In this document: one piece after another, positions 26,678 to 36,003 of the stretch
Layout: every line of letters begins with the position of its first letter
How positions within the stretch are numbered: position 1 is the stretch's first letter
Source: Nitrospirales bacterium
GTDB taxonomy: Bacteria > Nitrospirota > Nitrospiria > Nitrospirales > UBA8639
Direction: 5' to 3'
DNA length: 64,000 nucleotides
Assembly: GCA_029261355.1 (NCBI GenBank)
Contig: JAJDBM010000070.1
Location: 62,001 to 126,000, forward strand
The notes under the pieces: model-generated
What the model was told of the DNA's origin: nothing
Databases searched by the model: none
What the model saw: the letters and a program-made list of their open reading frames with translations, nothing else
Program-made: the position numbers and the translations under genes

Positions 26678-27691
26678 CTATTGTCCATTAATTTCTTTGA
26701 TACTATATACCGGCGGTATTTCTCCGATACCCAGCAGTCCCTGTGTTACCATTATTGGGGAAACTAGCCGAATGGGAATAAATTCATTAGTCCGTCGTTG
26801 AATGAAAAATCGACTGTAATCTACTGTCATTAAGACAAAAAGAGATCCCAAAATTAGTGAGTTTTCTAGTAATAAACCTGCCAGCAACAAAAAGTAGTAA
26901 CTAAATCCAATGACAATTCCAATTTCTAATTTAAGGGTTAACCACAGGCGATCAAGGTGCGTCCCGTGTTTTCGAAGGAAAAGTCCAAGGGGTCGTTGGT
27001 AGCTATGACGGTAGAATTCTTTGATTCGCTTAGGGGAGTAGTAATGATGGGTGAGATGGATTCCCATGCTTTTGGGAATTTGTAAGATTTTTAAGTGCTC
27101 ACTGAGTCGCAACGTAAAGTCACGATCTTGCCCACGACGAAGCAGTTCATCGAATCGGATTCCTGAGTCTAGGGCCTTCGGTCCGAGGAAGATATTTCCA
27201 CCACTGGTTCGAACATAGCTAGACTTTTCAACTGTGATTCGATAAAAGAGATGTCCCTGTGGATTATTGTCTGTATCGTACCACTGTTCTTGTAATGCAC
27301 CAGTTACAGCATCTGCTGAGCTAGATTCAATTTCTTGTATCCCATTGTCAATGAACTCTCGAGATAAAATGGTATCTCCATCAAGGAGAATCAGGAAATT
27401 TCCACTTGTGTGATCCAATACAACATTACGTGCAACGGCAGCGTTAGCAATTCCTTCGATTTTAAATACGCGAACGTTTGAGCGTTGTTTCGAAAATTTG
27501 ATCATCGTATTGAGGGTCTCATCAGTTGAACAACAATCAACTAAAATTACTTCAATCGGTTTTTCTCCAACCTTATCAGCGGGTAGTGATGATAGGCATT
27601 GCTGTAAGAAAGGGATGCCATTTTTGGAAATGATTCCAATCGTGAGTACGTCGTTCTTCCGATAGCGATTGTCTGGAGAAGGGTTGCTCAT
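26678..27691 (-). CDS. GT2-family glycosyltransferase, membrane-anchored
   Basis: A 337-residue GT-A transferase. The N-terminal catalytic domain has TIGIISKNGIPFLQQCLSSL, then VILVDCCSTDETL with the nucleotide-binding Asp, and FLILLDGDTILS with the metal-binding DxD-like Asp-Gly-Asp. A later GQDRDFTLRLSEH carries the ED/RD-type acceptor site. Two hydrophobic segments near the C-terminus (about 255-295) anchor it in the membrane. It lies on the minus strand, convergent with CapA across a 70-base gap, and 155 bases downstream of the flippase gene, so it is the last gene of the minus-strand EPS half. Confidence 0.88.
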   Translation of the reverse strand: MSNPSPDNRYRKNDVLTIGIISKNGIPFLQQCLSSLPADKVGEKPIEVILVDCCSTDETLNTMIKFSKQRSNVRVFKIEGIANAAVARNVVLDHTSGNFLILLDGDTILSREFIDNGIQEIESSSADAVTGALQEQWYDTDNNPQGHLFYRITVEKSSYVRTSGGNIFLGPKALDSGIRFDELLRRGQDRDFTLRLSEHLKILQIPKSMGIHLTHHYYSPKRIKEFYRHSYQRPLGLFLRKHGTHLDRLWLTLKLEIGIVIGFSYYFLLLAGLLLENSLILGSLFVLMTVDYSRFFIQRRTNEFIPIRLVSPIMVTQGLLGIGEIPPVYSIKEINGQ

Positions 27692-27846
27692 GGCCTAGAA
27701 AATGGGTAGAAGCGAAATATTGTGGTCATTACATGTCTGTCAAAGTGGGGAGAATAATATTTCTTGTATCGAACTCATCTCCCAATATCAAAGATTTCGA
27801 ATGGCGATTAGGGAATTCTGTGACAGTGTTTCTTGTGATATTTTCT

Positions 27847-29427
27847 TTAGTTGGAATGTACAATCTCTGATTTCATCTTTAGTCGTGATGCGATGTTAGG
27901 GGGAAGCAATCGAGTCAAGGCCTGGATATCTCTTCTTGTAAACGGTAATAGGAGCCATGTGAAAATTAAATATAAAACTCCAGTAATCATCAAGTTGATT
28001 ATAATATGAGAGCTGATAAGTTTGCTGCTCACAAAGGGAAATGCGGCAGCACTCGTTGCGATTGTAATCAATCCAATTTTGCTTACCTGAATTAGATCAA
28101 AATGATAATGATAACCGGAGTTGCGTAAAAAATAGATTAAAATAATATTGTAAAGAAGTGAGCTGAGTAGGAGGGCAAGGGAAATGGACAAATTCCCAAA
28201 TTCTAGTAGTAGGAATATATACTCCAGTGGGAGGGCGAACAAAAATGCAAATGCAGCCCAGAAAATCATGCGAGGTTGCTCGAGTATATTTGCCAGACCT
28301 GACAAAAGGAAGCGATGGTTTACGGGTATGAGAGTCACCAACAGCATGATTGCAAGGAGAAACGTATCGCTGTATTTGCCCTGGGATAATAGGTATAACA
28401 GGTTTTCTCCAAAGGATACACATATGATTAGAAGGGCTGACAAGCATAGCAAGCTGCCTTTATAGAGTAACATGATTTTTTCCTGGAGTTCTGTGTAGTT
28501 TTTACGTGCAGTAAATGTTGCGATAATTTTTGGTTGAAATACCCGCCAGAGCATCATGCCTGGAAGATATCTACTAATTTGAGCATAGAGTGCGAGGCAA
28601 AACCCCAACCCAGCAATGGTTGTTGTATCAAGAAATCGAGCTCCGACTAATAGCAAAGTTTGGTGATCTCCCAATTTATAGAATATTTGATTAAAGTAGT
28701 TTGATAGAGCCAATTTCCGCATCATCTGAAAGGAAGGGGGAGACCATTTGCTATTATATTCCCATGAGTGTTGACCTTCCTTCTTCCAAATCCAGAACAT
28801 TTCCAGGAACCCCAACAGCGCACTAGTTCCTGTTGCGATTAATTCAAAGAACACAACTTGTTTAAGAGTTAGCTCAGTGTTCCAAATGTATGTGATGGTC
28901 AAAAGGCATGTTGTAAAGAGTAGATTTCTCAATAACCAATTTCTCTGTGCAACGCCTTGAGACAGAAGGGATCCAAAAATTATCTGCCAATAATTGGCTA
29001 ACCCTTCAAGGAAGATAATCCAGGCATATACCTGTAGAAGGGGAACCCATTGACCGAAACTAAAGTAATCGCCAAGAAATGGGCTACCGAACCAAATGAG
29101 TCCGACACAGAGTATAAGCAAGAACATTCGAAGGCTTATGAGAGAAAAGATAAAGGCTAACAGCTCGTGTATGCGACGATTGGCTCGGTATTGTGGGATA
29201 TAAATTAAGGCAATGGTTTCAAGTCCTACTGAGGAGAAACTTGTTGAAATTTTTGTGATAGCAATAAAGAGAACATAAATGGCATATTCAGGAATTGAGA
29301 GTCCCCCAGCGAGTAAGTGGAGAATGAATAGTCCTAGGCATCCATTAACAAATTTCCCAATTCCGAAATGGCATAAATTATTTCGGAGTCTCTGAATTGA
29401 GTATGGATCCGAACGTTTAGTGTTCAT
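27847..29427 (-). CDS. Wzx-type polysaccharide flippase (MATE/MVF superfamily)
   Basis: A 526-residue polytopic membrane protein with 12 to 14 hydrophobic helices. The opening NNLCHFGIGKFVNGCLGLF resembles the first helix of oligosaccharide flippases (RfbX/Wzx), and a broken glycine-proline pattern recurs in the two halves. Wzx proteins move undecaprenyl-linked repeat units across the inner membrane. Assignment rests on topology and the Wzy, Wza and Wzz neighbours, because Wzx sequences are poorly conserved. It follows a 544-base gap after the sulfotransferase gene on the same strand. Confidence 0.83.
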   Translation of the reverse strand: MNTKRSDPYSIQRLRNNLCHFGIGKFVNGCLGLFILHLLAGGLSIPEYAIYVLFIAITKISTSFSSVGLETIALIYIPQYRANRRIHELLAFIFSLISLRMFLLILCVGLIWFGSPFLGDYFSFGQWVPLLQVYAWIIFLEGLANYWQIIFGSLLSQGVAQRNWLLRNLLFTTCLLTITYIWNTELTLKQVVFFELIATGTSALLGFLEMFWIWKKEGQHSWEYNSKWSPPSFQMMRKLALSNYFNQIFYKLGDHQTLLLVGARFLDTTTIAGLGFCLALYAQISRYLPGMMLWRVFQPKIIATFTARKNYTELQEKIMLLYKGSLLCLSALLIICVSFGENLLYLLSQGKYSDTFLLAIMLLVTLIPVNHRFLLSGLANILEQPRMIFWAAFAFLFALPLEYIFLLLEFGNLSISLALLLSSLLYNIILIYFLRNSGYHYHFDLIQVSKIGLITIATSAAAFPFVSSKLISSHIIINLMITGVLYLIFTWLLLPFTRRDIQALTRLLPPNIASRLKMKSEIVHSN

Positions 29428-29971
29428 TTTTGAAGAGGGCTAGAAAGGATCGTGTAGCGAAATCGAGAGGTTAGGGGTTGCACTACTAGGGTTGGAAATA
29501 GTTTTAATAGATTAAAGCTGGCCTAGGGTTTTCTTGCTTTATTCGTACTTGATGGTATTAGTTCTTTTCTGCCATATTTTTTTGTGGAAAGTAGTCAGCT
29601 AGATATTTCATAGTAAAGTATTTGGATTAATTATTCAGGAACTTTCAACTAAAGTATGATGGATTAAATGGTGCAGAGTTTATAATATACACATCTAGAC
29701 CGTCTGCCTCAGACCGTTCGATACTATTTTTCGATTCTCATTTAGCATGTTGGTATATACCTGCAGAGATTATTTGCTCATATTCTGATGGTCTGAAAGT
29801 TAGATTAATCTCTAGGGAAAGCATGTAAGTATTCCGCTTTGTTAATAATCGGAAAAATGGTTTGAGAAAAGGGAACTTCAATTGACTGTCATCGGTTTCA
29901 TATCTTTTTTGCAAAACATTTAGAGATAAACGCTCTTTCGCGAGATGTTGGGAATGTTATCCTTGTTGATT
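29428..29971. other. intergenic region, no gene seen
   Basis: 544 AT-rich bases between the sulfotransferase and flippase genes, both minus-strand. A 7-base direct repeat AGACCGT occurs at 29697-29703 and 29711-29717. No credible open frame. A promoter for the flippase gene could lie here, but I cannot assign one. Confidence 0.45.
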
Positions 29972-30829
29972 TTAGGTCGTATACCCTTTTAGTGACATTC
30001 CCGGTGCTACAGCCTCAAGGACCTTTACCCATTTAGTATTATTATTGTAGTCACCAACCTTTTCATTTGTACTATTCACAGAAGAAAAGTCAAATGAAAA
30101 TTTATTTGAATCAACTCCCATAAATGTAGATAGTTTCTGGAGTGTGTCGTGCGGGTCCTTACACAATGTTTCATAGCTTATTTCTAAGAAATTAGCTTCC
30201 TTGAGTGTACTGACTCGATGCTTTTCAATTTCTAAGATACATTTATTCCAATATTGTGCGCATTGTAGTTCAAAGTCAGATTGGAGCTTTTTGCAATTCT
30301 CTGTTTTCCCTTTTTCCTTTTTTAAGAGTGAATCAACCACTGAAGGGGCAGAGCGATAGAGATGGATGAAGCGTGCATCGGGGAAAATTTCAAGGATTTT
30401 GGGAATCATAAATGATGTCATGGCACTTTTAGTAAAGAATAGTTTTGGCCTTCCCTGAGTTTTGATAAAACCCTGAAATGTATATCGGATGGTTTGCTCA
30501 TGGTTTCGTGGCCACTCTTGAATCGATCGTAATGTAAACTCTTGTGGGTCTTCGAGGATCGAGGGGATCTCCCCATTTCGTCGGGAAATAGGAAAAGAAC
30601 TTGGATGCCATAACTCATTGGCCTCATTGGGGAAGCCCGCAAGACCCCTATGACTTTTTAAGATATCTACCAATAATGTTGTGCCACATCGCCCCGTCCC
30701 AATTATGAAAATTGGGTTGACTAGAGTATTATTTGTTCCAGAAAGTAATCGTCCCAACATTTCAAATATACGATACAGCCACTTAAAAAGTGTGGCTCGA
30801 GTCGTGAGTCTAGGCTTGAGGATTGTCAT
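29972..30829 (-). CDS. PAPS-dependent sulfotransferase family protein
   Basis: A 285-residue protein with the two PAPS-binding signatures of sulfotransferases. The 5'-phosphosulfate loop is IIGTGRCGTTLLVDILKSH (Gly44-Thr51 region). The 3'-phosphate site is DARFIHLYRSAPSVVDSLL. Between them is a helix-rich acceptor region, and the tail EISYETLCKDPHDTLQKLSTF is typical of the family. The reaction would move a sulfuryl group from PAPS to a hydroxyl of a sugar or lipid. An APS kinase gene at 36881, which makes PAPS, is in the same half of the locus, so sulfation of the EPS is the simplest reading. The N-terminal basic helix could lie on the membrane. Confidence 0.88.
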   Translation of the reverse strand: MTILKPRLTTRATLFKWLYRIFEMLGRLLSGTNNTLVNPIFIIGTGRCGTTLLVDILKSHRGLAGFPNEANELWHPSSFPISRRNGEIPSILEDPQEFTLRSIQEWPRNHEQTIRYTFQGFIKTQGRPKLFFTKSAMTSFMIPKILEIFPDARFIHLYRSAPSVVDSLLKKEKGKTENCKKLQSDFELQCAQYWNKCILEIEKHRVSTLKEANFLEISYETLCKDPHDTLQKLSTFMGVDSNKFSFDFSSVNSTNEKVGDYNNNTKWVKVLEAVAPGMSLKGYTT

Positions 30830-31220
30830 TACTTTTTTCCCTTTTTTAGTTGTATGGGGCCACGATAACGCAAAGTTTTAAGCTTGAGTTATTTAGTATC
30901 AGTTTTTGCGAATAAGCTGAATTAGAAGAATTTCTCAATACGAGTTAAAAAGACTTGAGCGTTTTAGTAATCGCCCATATTCTTTATATTTTTCTGTGGG
31001 TTGACTTTGCATTATATCTGTCCGACTTGAATGTAGCGTTAGCTTATAGAATGTTGAAATCCGATGTACTTGTCTCAATTGGTGTCCCACCGTAATGTGT
31101 CGTTAGTTATTTAATTTGGTGGTACGATATGTAACTCTATTTGAGTATTTTCTTGACGATGGGAAATATTGATGGGCAAGAGATGCTCCTAGGATTCACC
31201 GATCTTTATTAGGGGTAGAT
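30830..31220. other. intergenic region, no gene seen
   Basis: 391 bases between the CpsD-like gene and the sulfotransferase gene (both minus-strand). No open frame, strong hairpin or recognisable promoter was found. Confidence 0.4.
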
Positions 31221-31973
31221 TCATAGCCATCGATAAACCCAATTGGGAATATAATGTTGTTGTTTGTTGAAAACGATTCCAATCAATCGTCCTCCTCCTT
31301 GTATAATGCGATCTTTCGCCTGTTGAATGATTACTGATTTTGTTCGTTCAGCTTCGACTACCAGTACGACTCCATCCATTTGTTTGCAGAGAGAAAGGCC
31401 ATCTACGGAAGTATTAATCGGAGGAGTGTCGAGTAACACTGTATCAAAGCGACTTCGAAGTTGCTCGAAAACATGTTCTTGTGTTGCAAGTGAACTTACA
31501 TCAGTTCCACTACTCATGGGGGGATAGAGTGAACTAAGGAATAATTGAGTTGTGCCTATAGGATGCATGGCTTCATTGAGGTCCCAGTCATTTTGAACGC
31601 TCTGTTCAAGCGAGGGGAGGGGGTTGATTTTAAAATGGTTTAATTGAGGTTGGGTGCGATAGGCATCAACGATCAGTGCCGAATTATTATTTTTACCTAC
31701 CCCTATCTTAGCAAATTCCCTGACAATGGTTGATGTGCCTTCACCCCCTTGCAAGCCCAAAAACTGAATGACTGTCCCCTTTGTATTTCTGGTCAAATCT
31801 GCAATGCTCTGATTCAGAATAAGCATTTCACGTTCAAGAGGGGAGGAGTCAATTGTCAGGGGCTCATTGGTTGCAATGAACGAGGGTGGTAGGGGGGTGG
31901 TCTGTGGTTCGGGGATTTTAGTTTGAAAATTTTCTGCCCGTGCGTGAAGTAATGCTTCGTAGACTTTACTCAT
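31221..31973 (-). CDS. CpsD/CapB-like tyrosine kinase homologue with degenerate P-loop
   Basis: A 250-residue BY-kinase-fold protein. It starts MSKVYEALLHARAE, like tyrosine autokinases of EPS loci. The Walker A loop reads LGLQGGEGTSTIV: the invariant Lys of GxGKST is Thr80, so ATP binding or catalysis may be lost. A Walker A'-like SALIVDAYRTQPQLNHF and a Walker B VLLDTPP are retained. The C-terminus HYIPNWVYRWL has only two tyrosines instead of a long Tyr cluster. In Wzc-like systems this protein controls the co-polymerase. Here it may be a pseudokinase that still docks on the GumC-like protein encoded upstream. Confidence 0.85.
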   Translation of the reverse strand: MSKVYEALLHARAENFQTKIPEPQTTPLPPSFIATNEPLTIDSSPLEREMLILNQSIADLTRNTKGTVIQFLGLQGGEGTSTIVREFAKIGVGKNNNSALIVDAYRTQPQLNHFKINPLPSLEQSVQNDWDLNEAMHPIGTTQLFLSSLYPPMSSGTDVSSLATQEHVFEQLRSRFDTVLLDTPPINTSVDGLSLCKQMDGVVLVVEAERTKSVIIQQAKDRIIQGGGRLIGIVFNKQQHYIPNWVYRWL

Positions 31974-32057
31974 TGTTCACCTTTTTCCTCTTATGAGCTT
32001 TTGGCGACTTGGTCAAATTTGTTTTGAGAACATCGAAATAGGTTTGTGGCATGGGAT

Positions 32058-33677
32058 TCACTCTCTGCCCTCATTCGGAAATATTATCTGTTGGCCTGGA
32101 TATAATCGACTGGGGCTTTTGATATGCGGATTATATTTTAAGATCTGTTCCATTCGTTTGGGACTTGATCTTCCATATTGTATGCGAAGAAGGCTGTCAA
32201 GCGTGTCCCCATTTTGTACTGTGTAGGCGTGATGTGTAGAGATATTCAATCGTTTCGTATGTGGTGGTATTCCAATCTCGTCATGCCATTGTTCACTTGA
32301 GGAATTGGTATGAATAACTGTCTTCAGCTTTGCTTTTTGTTTATGAATTGAAGTGTTGTTCTTATCTTCTCTGAGCGTGGACGCGAGGCCTGTGCGTTGA
32401 TTCCCCGTCAAGAGCAATGACTCACCAATGATGATTTTCTGGGAAGGTACATTCGATGACTCATTTACATTAAATTCTAGGATTTGAGCCACACCATTTT
32501 GTTTTAGATCATTTTCTCTGTCTTGTAGAGTCTCGGTCTTAATGTTGTATTGGGTGGGTCCATTCTTTTTTGTAGGCGTACTCTCCAAGGTCAATGCCTG
32601 CGTCTCCACAGTGGGGCCTGATGAATGAAGTGCCGATGGGCTTTGAGTTAATTCTGTTTTATGTGCCAGCTGAGAACTGCGAATGAGGGCTTGGTTTAAT
32701 GGCTGGGTAATGATTTCATTTTCTTCTCCTGCCTGAGAGATCGAGGCATGACTTTCTTTCGGAGAGTGAGGTGAGGGAAGATCTTGGTTTGTTAGAAACC
32801 ATGAAACCATGAGAAGGGCGAGTAATGCAGCGATGCTAGCTGGAATCCATTTTCTTAACGTTGCCGTTTGATTTCCATCAATGTCCGCAATGACTTCTTT
32901 GACTATCTTAGAGGTAATTGGTTTTTTCCCGTACCCAAAACCTGTTAGAAGTGAATTTCCACAAAGAATATTCAATCGACGCGGAATACCGCCTGAGGCT
33001 TTTACGATTAATTTAATGGCCTGGCTTGCAAAGGTCGCCTCAAGTCGTGCTCCAGATTTTGCAAGTCGATGTTGAATGTATGCGACGCTTTCTTGTTTGG
33101 TCAGAGGTTTAATGAGGGCCCGGATGGTGATTCGTTGACGTAATTGTCGCAACTCATGTTCGTTTAATAATGTGTCGAGTTCTGGTTGTCCAATAAGTAC
33201 AATTTGAAGAAGCTTGTCTGTTGTTGTTTCGATGTTCGATAACATTCGAAGATTTTCAAGGGTGGCAATTGGCATGTTTTGGGCTTCATCAATGAGAAGC
33301 ACAATTGTACCTTTCTTGCGGTACTGTTCGATCAGTATATCTTGCAGCTGTCGAACCATCCCCTCAACTTCCTGAGAAGATGGTTCTTGTCCAAGTTCGT
33401 CCAGGATTCGTTGGAGGAGGGCCTTGAAGGTGATATTAGATAAATAAATATAAATTGTTCGATCTTTTTCAGAGTCGATATATTCCAGAAACGTTCGAAG
33501 AATGGTCGTTTTTCCGACCCCAACTTCCCCAATGATTGTGGCAAACCCCTGTCGTTGTTCAACGCCATAAATGAGTGCTGCCAATGCCTCTCGATGACTC
33601 GGGCTTGTGTATAAAAACCGAGGGTCAGGGGTTGGGTGAAAGGGGGCGGCTGTCAGTCCAAAAAAATGTTGATACAT
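32058..33677 (-). CDS. ExeA/GspA-like AAA ATPase with C-terminal LysM (EPS-associated)
   Basis: A 539-residue protein with two parts. Residues 1-270 are an AAA ATPase opening YQHFFGLTAAPFHPTPDPRF, with Walker A GEVGVGKT (50-57) and Walker B TIVLLIDEAQNM. This form is shared by ExeA/GspA and by the ATPase linked to XrtA-type EPS loci. A single membrane helix follows (about 277-297), then a Ser/Thr/Gln-rich linker. The C-terminus is a LysM-type module (AYTVQNGDTLDSLLRIQYG to LYPGQQIIFPN). The topology would put the ATPase in the cytoplasm and LysM on peptidoglycan, perhaps helping to place the export channel. It starts 4 bases after the co-polymerase stop. Confidence 0.88.
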   Translation of the reverse strand: MYQHFFGLTAAPFHPTPDPRFLYTSPSHREALAALIYGVEQRQGFATIIGEVGVGKTTILRTFLEYIDSEKDRTIYIYLSNITFKALLQRILDELGQEPSSQEVEGMVRQLQDILIEQYRKKGTIVLLIDEAQNMPIATLENLRMLSNIETTTDKLLQIVLIGQPELDTLLNEHELRQLRQRITIRALIKPLTKQESVAYIQHRLAKSGARLEATFASQAIKLIVKASGGIPRRLNILCGNSLLTGFGYGKKPITSKIVKEVIADIDGNQTATLRKWIPASIAALLALLMVSWFLTNQDLPSPHSPKESHASISQAGEENEIITQPLNQALIRSSQLAHKTELTQSPSALHSSGPTVETQALTLESTPTKKNGPTQYNIKTETLQDRENDLKQNGVAQILEFNVNESSNVPSQKIIIGESLLLTGNQRTGLASTLREDKNNTSIHKQKAKLKTVIHTNSSSEQWHDEIGIPPHTKRLNISTHHAYTVQNGDTLDSLLRIQYGRSSPKRMEQILKYNPHIKSPSRLYPGQQIIFPNEGRE

Positions 33678-33681
33678 GGCT

Positions 33682-35145
33682 TTAAGTCAGGCTCTCTTTG
33701 TGTGAGATGCTAACGAGGATTGGCATTTCAAGATCTTGGGCTGCTTGTTCTGATCTGGTGTACCCGCCTTGGAAATATTCAAAAACGAAAGCTAAGCTAA
33801 AGCCTGCTAAGGCTCCCAGTATAATTCCGATTAGAATATTAAGAGCCTTTTTGGGCTTCACGGGTTTCACAGGAATTGCTGCGAGCTGGATGATGCTGAT
33901 ATTGGCCATCTTGAGTTGATCCATCTCTTGAGAGACTCTGGCTTCCTCCACTTTTGCGAGATAGATCGAATAATTGTTTTGGTCGGAATCTACCGCTCTT
34001 TGAAGAGTTTCATGCTCTTTCTTTAGGGAATCCAATTCCACCAACGTTGCATCTAATTGGTCTATCTGGCGTTTGATTTCTTTTGCCTGCGTTTCTAGGG
34101 ACCGATATTCCGATTTAGATTTGTGAATCTCAACTTCCAATTCTTGATACACGGGGTTTTTGCCTTTCGTGACTTTATCCGAGAGTTGAGATTCCTGCTC
34201 TTGAATGAAGTGCTGTGTCATGGAAATTTCATTCAATATGTTGGTTACACGACGGCTTGTTTTTTTATAGCGAGTGGACAGTTCTTGTTCTTGAAGCCGA
34301 AGTTTCAGTAAATTACTTTTGGCTTCGTCAAGGACTTTTTGACGCTCCGAAACACTGGTGAGAGAAATAAGTTTGGGTACATTGGGAATTTGACTTATGA
34401 GAGAGGTCAGTTTGCTTTTTAATCCTTCTCGAGCATTTTGTACAGTTTTTAGTGAGGTATCCAAATCTCGACGTTGTTCAAGTAAAAGCCGAGATTCTTC
34501 GTGAAGGGAGGATAATCCATGACGCTGCTTGAACTCTTGAAGGTTCGCACTGGAATGATCAAGCCTTGTTTGACGGGTTGCAACTTGTTTTTCAAGGAAG
34601 TCGGCTCTAGGGGTACTGAAAATTTGGAGATGACGTTCAAGTAAGAAGTCAACGAGGAGGTTTACCGCCTTGGCAGCGATTTCAGGCGTTTGATGTTGCA
34701 AGGCAATTCTTATCACATTGGAATTATTGACGTTTGTAATAGAAAGAGATTCTTTCATTCGCATAATACTTGCCTCTAGAACGGAAAGGTCCTTTGGGGC
34801 ATTGTCAGAATCGGGATACATAGTGCTTACCCCTATGGTCTCAATGACTCGCTTGACAAGATCCCGACTTGTCAAAATTTGAATTTCTGATTCGATGATT
34901 CTTGCTTGATCGAAAGCCACAGCTGGTTTTGTTGAGCCAACTTCAGACTGATAGACATGCTCGCGTCCCATTTTGAGCATAACCGTAGAATCAGCCTCAT
35001 ATGTCGGAGCCATCAAAATGGTCCCTACCGTTACGAGGGTGGTAATACTCCAAAAAACTCCTAGAATTATCCATTTTCTCTTAAAGAGAATGGTCATGAC
35101 ATCTCTGAGAGTGACTTCCAGTGGCTTCTGCGGTTCAGTTGTCAT
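33682..35145 (-). CDS. Wzz/GumC-type polysaccharide co-polymerase
   Basis: A 487-residue inner-membrane protein with a transmembrane helix near each end (about 30-50 and 440-460). After the first helix comes the Wzz signature ATYEADSTVMLKMG-type strand. A long periplasmic coiled coil (about 180-400) contains DLDTSLKTVQN and other charged repeats. The C-terminus has the proline-rich AAIPVKPVKPKKALN motif just before the second helix, which is diagnostic of GumC/Wzz proteins. It has no fused kinase domain; the kinase-like partner is encoded two genes downstream. It sets chain length and couples Wzy to the Wza channel. Confidence 0.92.
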   Translation of the reverse strand: MTTEPQKPLEVTLRDVMTILFKRKWIILGVFWSITTLVTVGTILMAPTYEADSTVMLKMGREHVYQSEVGSTKPAVAFDQARIIESEIQILTSRDLVKRVIETIGVSTMYPDSDNAPKDLSVLEASIMRMKESLSITNVNNSNVIRIALQHQTPEIAAKAVNLLVDFLLERHLQIFSTPRADFLEKQVATRQTRLDHSSANLQEFKQRHGLSSLHEESRLLLEQRRDLDTSLKTVQNAREGLKSKLTSLISQIPNVPKLISLTSVSERQKVLDEAKSNLLKLRLQEQELSTRYKKTSRRVTNILNEISMTQHFIQEQESQLSDKVTKGKNPVYQELEVEIHKSKSEYRSLETQAKEIKRQIDQLDATLVELDSLKKEHETLQRAVDSDQNNYSIYLAKVEEARVSQEMDQLKMANISIIQLAAIPVKPVKPKKALNILIGIILGALAGFSLAFVFEYFQGGYTRSEQAAQDLEMPILVSISHKESLT

Positions 35146-35307
35146 AATGGCAATGCCTAGACTCCCATGTCTTTTGTTATTGAATAGTCCAATTATGTGG
35201 TGTGTTTGAGTTCTTCATAACAAGAAGAGTCTGTTGTGTTGGGTAAGATATGGCAGAATAAGTTTGAATTACCTTTTGAGATTCTTCTTACAGTCCAATT
35301 GAGTCAA

Positions 35308-36003
35308 CTATGGTCTTATAAGTAAACTTGGATTGAGTGGAATATTGGCACGTATGTACTGGTGGACCCATAGATTTATATTTGCGATTGGTGATCGTGG
35401 AACATATACAATATCGAACGGTACGAGTCCTATATCTTGAGTGAAGTCAGAACCTGAAAGAACGGCATCAATGTCTACGGGGATAACGAGTGGTTCTTTT
35501 CCTTGTATTCGTCGAATAACCAGTGCTTCCTTCCATGCTTTATCCGTTGCACCTTCAGCACGTGAAATAGCCTGCATAACGGTAAGCGGCCCATTGAGTT
35601 CTAGCTCACCAGGTTTCCCTACTTCTCCGTCAACATAGACTCTTGCTCCGAAGGAACGAACAATCACTGTAATGTCTGGCTGTTTGAGCTCTTTATCATA
35701 TTCGTGCGTCAGAAGTGCGGTGAGGGCACGTGGTGTCCTAGCAGCTGCCATGACTTCTCCAACTAATTGGAGTGAGATGCGACCGTCAGGTCGAACCGTG
35801 ATGGATTCATTTAAGTCAGGGTTGTAAAAAAACTTCACATCCAACTCATCGCCAGGTTGAATGAGATATTCTTTCATCAGCGTTGGCCCTACTTCACCAA
35901 CTTCTGTCCCCGGTGCGCCCACTGAGGTTGGGCTCTTAACAACGACACTTGGCGAACAGGCGCTCAATGACATAATCATAAAAATAATGAGGCCAGCGAT
36001 CAT
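35308..36003 (-). CDS. Wza/GumB-type polysaccharide export lipoprotein
   Basis: An outer-membrane export protein of 231 residues from the ATG at 36003. That start gives a compact lipoprotein signal ending LSAC and has AAGGA upstream. A TTG at 36120 would add a 39-residue basic extension and is less likely. The Poly_export domain has YLIQPGDELDVKFFYNPDLN and RPDGRISLQLVGEV, followed by a SLBB-type domain ARVYVDGEVGKPGELELNG. The C-terminus ends near a hydrophobic segment that may form the outer-membrane helix. It is the first gene of the wza-wzz-ATPase-kinase run on the minus strand, with a 162-base gap to the co-polymerase gene. Confidence 0.9.
   Translation of the reverse strand: MIAGLIIFMIMSLSACSPSVVVKSPTSVGAPGTEVGEVGPTLMKEYLIQPGDELDVKFFYNPDLNESITVRPDGRISLQLVGEVMAAARTPRALTALLTHEYDKELKQPDITVIVRSFGARVYVDGEVGKPGELELNGPLTVMQAISRAEGATDKAWKEALVIRRIQGKEPLVIPVDIDAVLSGSDFTQDIGLVPFDIVYVPRSPIANINLWVHQYIRANIPLNPSLLIRP

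Noticed and set aside
35346-35362. TGGCAC-like sigma-54 match
   Set aside because: It lies inside the wza coding region and lacks the -12 GC element.
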